Source: Scybalosoma faecavium | GTDB lineage: Bacteria; Bacillota; Clostridia; Christensenellales; Christensenellaceae | NCBI GenBank assembly: GCA_018716135.1 | Contig: DVKG01000005.1 | Coordinates: 16,356-80,355, forward strand | DNA: 64,000 nt | Direction: 5' to 3' | Shown: one piece after another, positions 60,579-64,000 of the stretch | Layout: the number at the start of each line of letters is the position of its first letter | Numbering within the stretch: the first letter of the stretch is position 1 | Made by a program: the position numbers and the translations under genes | The notes under the pieces: generated by a model | Database searches by the model: none | What the model was told of the DNA's origin: nothing | The model's input: only the letters and a program-made list of their open reading frames with translations

Positions 60579-60624
60579 TTGACAAATCAGAGCTTACTGT
60601 ATATACTCAATATATACAGTAAGC
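60579..60624 (+). promoter_or_regulatory. Promoter and perfect 14-bp operator of the gntR-ABC operon
   Basis: TTGACA (60579-60584), 17-nt spacer, TATACT (60602-60607). A perfect inverted repeat GCTTACTGTATATA (60592-60605) and TATATACAGTAAGC (60611-60624), 5-nt spacer, covers the -10 box and start site, so the GntR protein should shut off its own operon. Confidence 0.88.
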
Positions 60625-60637
60625 ATTAGGAGAGAGC

Positions 60638-61012
60638 ATGGACATAATAATAAGCAACTCATCCGGCGAGCCTATATATGCGCAAATAGCCGAACAGATA
60701 AAACAGCAGATAGCTTCCGGCGCGCTGTCCGAAGGAGAAGCGCTGCCGTCTATGAGGCTTCTCGCCAAAGAGCTGCGCATAAGTCTGATAACAACCAAGC
60801 GGGCTTATGAAGAGCTCGAGCGCGGCGGATATATATGCGCCGTTCCGGGAAAAGGATGCTTCGTATCCGAACGCGATCCGGAGCTGATAAGAGAAGAAAA
60901 CCTGCGCAAAATAGAACAGCATATGCAAGGGATAAAGTCTCTCGCAGCCCTGTGCAGACTGAGTCAGGAGGAAATTACAGAGATGTTCTCTCTGATTTTT
61001 AAGGAGGAATAG
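60638..61012 (+). CDS. GntR-family regulator (YtrA subfamily), 124 aa
   Basis: The winged helix (PIYAQIAEQIKQQIASGALS, then PSMRLLAKELRISLITTKRA) is followed by only a short helical tail, which defines the YtrA subfamily. These repress ABC-transporter operons and are often released by wall-active or other compounds. The ABC genes follow 5 nt later. The operator upstream fits autorepression. Confidence 0.93.
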   Translation: MDIIISNSSGEPIYAQIAEQIKQQIASGALSEGEALPSMRLLAKELRISLITTKRAYEELERGGYICAVPGKGCFVSERDPELIREENLRKIEQHMQGIKSLAALCRLSQEEITEMFSLIFKEE

Positions 61013-61017
61013 AAATA

Positions 61018-61869
61018 ATGAACAGCTTTGAATTCCGCGGCGTAAAAAAACGCCTGGGTTCTTTCAATCTGGAGAGCATAAGCTTTGCTCTGCCGAGAGG
61101 ATGTATAATGTCCCTGATAGGCAAAAACGGCGGAGGCAAAACCACGCTTATCAAGCTTTTACTCGGGCAGCTCTCTCCGGACGAAGGTGAAATACTCATT
61201 TTCGGCGAGAAGATAGATAAAAAGCACGCAGTATACGAAGAAATCGGCGTCGTAGCCGATAAAAACGTATTTCACGAATCTATGAATCTGCGCGATTTAA
61301 ACAAAATATTTTCCCGCTGCTTCAAAACATGGGACAAATCAGAATTTTTCAGCCTCGCCGAGAGATTCCGCCTGCCGCATAATCTGAAGATAGGCGAATA
61401 TTCACAGGGAATGCAGGTCAAGCTTCGCACGGCGTCCGCTCTGGCGCATAATACACGCCTGCTGGTTATGGACGAGCCTTTGAACGGGCTGGACCCGACC
61501 GCGCGTACAGAGCTTTTGGATCTTCTGCAGGAATACGTTCAGGATGAGAGCCGTTCCGTTCTGATATCCTCTCACATACTCAGCGGTTTGGAGCAGATAA
61601 CGGACTGCGTAACTCTAATAGACAACGGCAGAATAATATTCAGCGATTATAAAGAAAACCTGCTGGACAAATACAAAATAGCAAAATGCACGAGAGAACA
61701 GCTCAGCCGCATACCTTCAGAATACATATTAAACGTACATGAGAGCGCCTTCTCTGCCGAGGCTCTAATATACGCCTCCGCCCCTCTGTCCGGTTTTATA
61801 ACTCAAACTCCGACAATAGAGGAAATAATGGTGCATCTGACTTCCCGCCGTCAGTCTTTTGAGCTTTAA
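61018..61869 (+). CDS. ABC transporter ATP-binding protein, 283 aa
   Basis: Walker A is GKNGGGKTT, the signature is YSQGMQVKL and Walker B is LLVMDEPLNGLD, followed by the switch His in ISSHIL. The signature differs from LSGGQ, as is usual in YtrB/BcrA-type exporters. The C terminus has an extra 60-residue region. With the permease at 61887 it makes a small efflux or immunity pump. Confidence 0.93.
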   Translation: MNSFEFRGVKKRLGSFNLESISFALPRGCIMSLIGKNGGGKTTLIKLLLGQLSPDEGEILIFGEKIDKKHAVYEEIGVVADKNVFHESMNLRDLNKIFSRCFKTWDKSEFFSLAERFRLPHNLKIGEYSQGMQVKLRTASALAHNTRLLVMDEPLNGLDPTARTELLDLLQEYVQDESRSVLISSHILSGLEQITDCVTLIDNGRIIFSDYKENLLDKYKIAKCTREQLSRIPSEYILNVHESAFSAEALIYASAPLSGFITQTPTIEEIMVHLTSRRQSFEL

Positions 61870-61886
61870 GAAAGAAGGGTACATCT

Positions 61887-62477
61887 ATGAAAGGTCTTAT
61901 TCTAAAAGACATCTTATGTCTTAAATCATACGGACGCACCGCCATACTGTTTGCGGTTATATGGCTGTTAATATCGCTTATCGGAGGGAGCGCATCCTTT
62001 GCAGTCAGCTTCGTGTTTGCGTTTATAATGATGCTGCCTATATCGGGAATTTCTCTGGATGAAAAGTGCGGCTTTGGGCTTTTGGAAGCCTGTCTGCCCA
62101 TTCCGCGGGCTCATGTAGTAATTTCTAAATATATATTTACGCTTCTCTTGGCCGCGGCCGCATATATACTTTGTTTCGCCGTTTCGCTCATTTCCGGCTC
62201 CGCCGCTGAGTTTTTCGCCGTATATTTCTATGTTTTCCTTATATTTTTGATGTTTATTTCCGTCGCTCTTCCCGTGATTTTTAAATACGGTTCCGGCAAA
62301 GGCAGGCTTATATTTCTCATTTGCTTCGCCGCCATATTTGCGGCATTCTATTTTGAATTATTCAATGCAGACAGCATAATGCGTCTGCATCCCGCCGCAA
62401 TAATAATATTTACAGCAGCGATTTTTGTCCTGTCTGTCATCATCTCATGCAAAATCTACGAAAAAAAGGAGTTCTGA
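61887..62477 (+). CDS. ABC-2 type permease, 196 aa
   Basis: Six membrane segments are visible after a short cytoplasmic start (MKGLILKDILCLKSYGRTAI), typical of ABC-2 permeases of bacitracin- or YtrC-type systems. It follows the ATPase gene after 17 nt in the same operon. The transported compound is unknown. It ends before a bidirectional terminator. Confidence 0.85.
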   Translation: MKGLILKDILCLKSYGRTAILFAVIWLLISLIGGSASFAVSFVFAFIMMLPISGISLDEKCGFGLLEACLPIPRAHVVISKYIFTLLLAAAAYILCFAVSLISGSAAEFFAVYFYVFLIFLMFISVALPVIFKYGSGKGRLIFLICFAAIFAAFYFELFNADSIMRLHPAAIIIFTAAIFVLSVIISCKIYEKKEF

Positions 62478-62550
62478 CCTGCGGAATTGTCCACATTTTA
62501 TACTGTTTTGTGGAAAAACTCAGGTTGTTTTGAATTAAACCTCTGCAAAA

Positions 62551-62592
62551 AAATACCTCAGACGCGCCGCCATGCTGCTTCTTGAGGTATTT
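62551..62592. terminator. Bidirectional terminator between the ABC operon and the TetR gene
   Basis: AAATACCTCA and TGAGGTATTT pair over 10 bp with a 22-nt loop and have A and T tracts on both sides. Confidence 0.8.
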
Positions 62593-62628
62593 TTTATTTT
62601 TAAACGTATTCTTTAATACATCAATACA

Positions 62629-63210
62629 TCATAGCTGCGTCAGTCCGGCATTGTCATTTCCCAGATTCTCTAAAGTATTGGATATCAGCTGTTCAATGAA
62701 GTCCGCTACATCCTGCGGAGCCTCTCTCATTCCGTCGGATATCCAATACTGCAGAATCCCGCTGCTGCCCTGCGCGGTATAAATATATATCCACGCCTGC
62801 TGCGCCTCGCTCAGCTTGGGAAACTGCTGTTTTATATATGCGGCAAATTCCCCGTAGCACATACGGAAGATTCTCATTGCAAAGCCCGTATCTCCGTTGC
62901 CTGAGAAGAGAGCAGTGTACAAATCTCCGTTTTCCTTTATTTTTTCAAGCATTCTGACAACTGTTTTACTAATTCCTTCATGTATGGACGGCTGCATTAT
63001 GCTTTGCAGCTCTTCCAAAATTTCCTCTTCGATTTTGTCCATCAGGTCATAGGCGTCCATGTAATACTTATAAAAAGTAGCTCGGTTTATTTCCGCGAGG
63101 TCGCAAATTTCCTTCACCGTTATTTTATTTATCGGCTTTTTTCCCAATAATTCAATAAAATTCACCTTAATAATCATTTTTGTATATCTTACGCGAGCGT
63201 CAGACCCCAT
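62629..63210 (-). CDS. TetR-family transcriptional regulator, 193 aa
   Basis: The N-terminal helix-turn-helix (ITVKEICDLAEINRATFYKY) is typical. The helical C-terminal domain (TetR_C, Firmicutes type) is full length. The start follows GGAGGG. Probable operator half-sites TGTTTATTAA lie upstream, near 63249-63277 and at 63359. The divergent small membrane peptide at 63472 is a possible target. Confidence 0.9.
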   Translation of the reverse strand: MGSDARVRYTKMIIKVNFIELLGKKPINKITVKEICDLAEINRATFYKYYMDAYDLMDKIEEEILEELQSIMQPSIHEGISKTVVRMLEKIKENGDLYTALFSGNGDTGFAMRIFRMCYGEFAAYIKQQFPKLSEAQQAWIYIYTAQGSSGILQYWISDGMREAPQDVADFIEQLISNTLENLGNDNAGLTQL

Positions 63211-63248
63211 TTTTTATCCCTCCGTCAATTATTCAAAACCTGAAATAT

Positions 63249-63277
63249 AATAAACATTTTAAAATAATGTGTTTATT
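63249..63277. promoter_or_regulatory. Inverted repeat upstream of the TetR gene
   Basis: AATAAACA (63249-63256) and TGTTTATT (63270-63277) are exact inverted repeats 13 nt apart. TGTTTATTAA recurs at 63359-63368 in the same gap, so a TetR dimer may bind here. Confidence 0.5.
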
Positions 63278-63471
63278 AAGTTTCGCCGCGGCATAATCTG
63301 ATGATTGAATTTGTTTTGCAAAGAGAATATACTACAGTCAAGAAAGAAAGTCAACATATGTTTATTAAAATACTTTCTGATATTATATAAAGACGATGCT
63401 TGCTATATAGCTATATATAACAATATAAATAAAAAATCAAGACTATTTCAACTGATTTGGGAGGCAAATTT

Positions 63472-63618
63472 ATGACAAACGCAATGACAACAGCAGCGCA
63501 GAACTTAAACTTAGATACCGGTTTACCCGTTTGGATACTTGTTCCCGCCATCATGCTCATAGCCATCGGGTCGGTCGTCCTGATAAAGTGGTTCTATAAT
63601 AAAGCCAATAAAAAATAA
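63472..63618 (+). CDS. Small single-span membrane peptide, 48 aa
   Basis: The ATG at 63472 follows GGGAGG. Residues 19-39 form one membrane span (PVWILVPAIMLIAIGSVVLI), flanked by a polar N terminus and a basic C terminus (NKANKK). It resembles small peptides that accompany transporters or regulators, but I recognise no family. It is divergent from tetR. It is too short for most gene callers, but the site, membrane span and flanks support it. Confidence 0.65.
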   Translation: MTNAMTTAAQNLNLDTGLPVWILVPAIMLIAIGSVVLIKWFYNKANKK

Positions 63619-63621
63619 TCA

Positions 63622-63750
63622 AAACCACCGGTTGAACCGGTGGTTTGAACAGGCCCTATAAGGGCCCCACACTTGTAGTAACCCTCTAAAGAGGGTATTG
63701 AATGATCTACCAATCACATCATTATTCCTGCAGCCCCCTATTCGGGGGCT
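63622..63750 (-). mobile_element. IS200/IS605-type element end: four hairpins
   Basis: Four stems lie between the small peptide gene and the transposase: AAACCACCGGT/ACCGGTGGTTT (63622-63646, perfect), GGCCCT/AGGGCC (63652-63666), ACCCTC/GAGGGT (63681-63696) and AGCCCCC/GGGGGCT (63732-63750). IS200-type elements carry subterminal hairpins instead of terminal inverted repeats, so the right end is probably near 63620. Some may also act as terminators. Confidence 0.6.
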
Positions 63751-63766
63751 ATTGTCTTGCAGCTTT

Positions 63767-64000
63767 TTACTTGCTCTTTTGACCCGTGAACGGGTCTACG
63801 AACTCCTTCAGACTCAGCTGATCGTTCATAATATCCTCCTGAAGTTGATTACGGATGTAATCTTGAATCGCACCTTCATATTTCCCTACTGTATCCACGC
63901 AATATCCTCTCGCCCAAAAATGGCGATTTCCATACCTATACTTAAGATTCGCATGGCGATCGAATATCATCAGGGCACTCTTACTCTTTAGATATCCCAT
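63767..64000 (-). CDS. tnpA: IS200/IS605-family transposase TnpA (partial, C-terminal part)
   Basis: The 77 residues in the window (YLKSKSALMIFDRHANLKYR, then GNRHFWARGYCVDTVGKYEG) match the C-terminal half of Y1 transposases; the catalytic Tyr is in AIQDYIRNQ. The gene continues beyond the window edge at 64000, so the His-rich metal motif is not seen. These enzymes move single-stranded DNA with their hairpin ends. No accessory tnpB is visible. Confidence 0.9.
   Translation of the reverse strand: MGYLKSKSALMIFDRHANLKYRYGNRHFWARGYCVDTVGKYEGAIQDYIRNQLQEDIMNDQLSLKEFVDPFTGQKSK

Overview
The window looks like about 64 kb of chromosome from an endospore-forming Clostridia-type Firmicute, probably a gut or anaerobic lineage. 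The basis is a full-length SpoIVA (492 aa), DivIVA/SepF/YggS cell-division neighbours, strong AGGAGG-type ribosome binding sites, frequent TTG/GTG starts, and a type I-C CRISPR-Cas locus. No rRNA is present, so genus cannot be given from the sequence alone.

Layout: 1-3362 is the end of an integrated mobile element. It carries small phage-like genes, a divergent repressor switch with paired operators, and a large serine recombinase at the boundary. From 3423 to 18417 lies housekeeping chromosome: a methyltransferase, a ZIP metal transporter behind a DtxR/MntR-like palindrome, an amt-PII nitrogen pair with a terminator-like leader, a D,D-carboxypeptidase, glyA, spoIVA, a VanY-type peptidase, a TSUP exporter behind a coupled leader ORF, and an xseA-xseB-pfkB operon. 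From 18463 to 28142 is a complete type I-C CRISPR-Cas system: 26 repeats, a leader, then cas2, cas1, cas4, cas7, cas8c, cas5c and cas3, all on the minus strand.

Upstream of cas3 sit a divergent Fic gene (28295-29050) and a gene-free 0.5-kb stretch. That stretch holds the most interesting signal in the window: a small predicted RNA (about 29290-29420). Its first hairpin is followed immediately by TGGATTGAAA, the same bases that follow the hairpin in the CRISPR repeat. About 30 nt later comes a second hairpin. This is the repeat-guide-repeat plan of crRNA-like RNAs of the CreA/CreR kind, and it may let Cascade repress a nearby gene (fic or cas). No convincing target is visible in the window.

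From 29556 to 42566 follow recR/ybaB, two tRNAs, tilS, a ppx-ppk1 polyphosphate pair, hpt, ftsH, a thioesterase-PHP pair and a PRPP synthetase. From 42693 to 53851 a long minus-strand block covers cell division and the envelope: divIVA, sepF, yggS, a HlyD-like protein, a PBP, a FtsW/RodA protein, an FHA protein, then DnaJ-like, DUF5685-like, PIN-TRAM and propeller proteins. From 54147 to the end are a NYN-domain orphan, rpiR-baiN-yjbQ, a LysR/EamA divergent pair, a GntR-ABC operon with a perfect operator, a TetR gene, a 48-aa membrane peptide and the end of an IS200/IS605-type element cut by the window edge.
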